From the NCBI GenBank assembly GCA_034723595.1, contig JAYEPB010000063.1, positions 1 to 13,674 on the forward strand: a stretch of 13,674 bases of DNA, given 5' to 3'. A model generated the notes under the pieces. The model searched no databases and had not been told where the DNA came from. It was given only the letters and a program-made list of their open reading frames with translations. The translations under genes were made by a program, and so were the position numbers. Origin of the DNA: JAGLGH01 sp034723595. GTDB lineage: Archaea > Nanobdellota > Nanobdellia > Woesearchaeales > JAGLGH01. Below, piece after piece: positions 13,516-13,674 of this stretch. Numbering within the stretch: position 1 is the first letter of the stretch; each line of letters begins with the position of its first letter.

Positions 13516-13555
13516 TGACATCCTGCTCGTCGCGGGGGGAAGCCCCCCAATGTCA
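13516..13555. repeat. G6/C6 hairpin inside a TGACAT/ATGTCA pair
   Basis: Six G (13534-13539) and six C (13543-13548) flank AAG, making a very stable stem. Outside it TGACAT (13516-13521) pairs with ATGTCA (13550-13555), leaving the 12 bases 13522-13533 as a bulge on one side. Such GC runs are rare in this AT-rich window. It may be an IS200/IS605 right-end hairpin, a structured RNA end or a terminator. Confidence 0.6.
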
Positions 13556-13669
13556 TTAAGTTAAGGGATTAGTATAATGTCTCTCACTGGAATAATCTTC
13601 AATATTTTCTTCTTCATCATCACTCAATAAATCTCTATATATTGTTTTTTGCAGAAATAGTGTTACTTC
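13556..13669 (-). other. Unassigned right edge with a short acidic open frame
   Basis: The minus strand is open over 37 codons (EVTLFLQKTIYRDLL, then DDEEENIEDYS and an end at NPLT) between stops at 13672-13670 and 13558-13556. No ATG begins it and I recognise no family. It may be the tail of a broken gene whose stop is supplied by the sequence next to the hairpin, or chance. Nothing else is visible here. Confidence 0.2.
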
Positions 13670-13674
13670 CTATG

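Larger units (their letters stand above)
13428..13557 (+). pseudogene. Possible 3' remnant of an IS200/IS605-type tnpB
   Basis: A plus-strand frame is open from about 13428 to the stop at 13555-13557 and has no start codon. Its last part reads SVKTSSILTSCSSRGEAPQC. Short Ser/Gly/Ala-rich tails of this kind, coming from a G/C hairpin next to the stop, are common in TnpB proteins because the coding end overlaps the element's right end. I see no catalytic TnpB motif, so the call rests on this tail and the hairpin only. It runs against the kinase promoter, so if real the remnant abuts a working gene. Confidence 0.25.

Noticed and set aside
1..13674. tRNA, rRNA or CRISPR sequences
   Set aside because: No T-arm plus acceptor pairing, no conserved rRNA segments and no regularly spaced repeats were found by eye.

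Overview
The window looks like a piece of an archaeal chromosome, most likely a small AT-rich member of the DPANN group (Woesearchaeota/Pacearchaeota-like). The phylum is an inference. Archaeal markers include the E subunit of the Glu-tRNA(Gln) amidotransferase (GatE), a DRG-type GTPase with a TGS domain, a TrmB-type regulator and a DUF2080 transposon protein. Many genes also have a TATA-like box 26-28 bases before the ATG with no room for a leader. No tRNA, rRNA or CRISPR array was seen.

Layout, left to right. Bases 1-3137 (+) hold a fused ribulose-phosphate 3-epimerase/ribose-5-phosphate isomerase B (5' end outside the window), a GHKL-type ATPase, and a PurF-like protein whose glutaminase half has lost its key residues. 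A perfect hairpin at 3137-3160 separates these from a minus-strand block (3215-7214): DRG GTPase, nitrilase-family amidohydrolase, PhzF-family protein and TrmB-family regulator. Bases 7264-7344, upstream of the regulator, carry two dyad-symmetric sites. Bases 7380-7692 hold what looks like a broken minus-strand gene. A plus-strand protein with two helix-turn-helix units follows (7721-8530).

Bases 8540-10129 are a complete-looking insertion sequence. It has 17-bp terminal inverted repeats, an IS66-like DDE transposase and, overlapping its start, a small DUF2080 gene. Its right end lies 12 bases before the TATA box of gatE (10174-11619). This GatE is short and appears to lack the family's AspRS-like GAD insertion. 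A small ORF of unknown role follows. The block 13410-11942 (-) is a two-gene unit: a shikimate-kinase-like P-loop kinase and an NSUN/RsmB-type m5C methyltransferase. The right edge (13411-13674) holds no complete gene, but has a strong G6/C6 hairpin and an ORF tail that may be left over from an IS200/IS605-type element.

How genes may work together (inference): the epimerase-isomerase makes ribose 5-phosphate, the precursor of PRPP, and the PurF-like protein keeps the PRPP-binding loop, so both may belong to a pentose/PRPP branch. GatE, DRG and the m5C methyltransferase serve translation. The most unusual items are the PurF-like protein without a glutaminase site, the GAD-less GatE, the dyads upstream of the TrmB gene, and the compact two-gene IS beside the gatE promoter.
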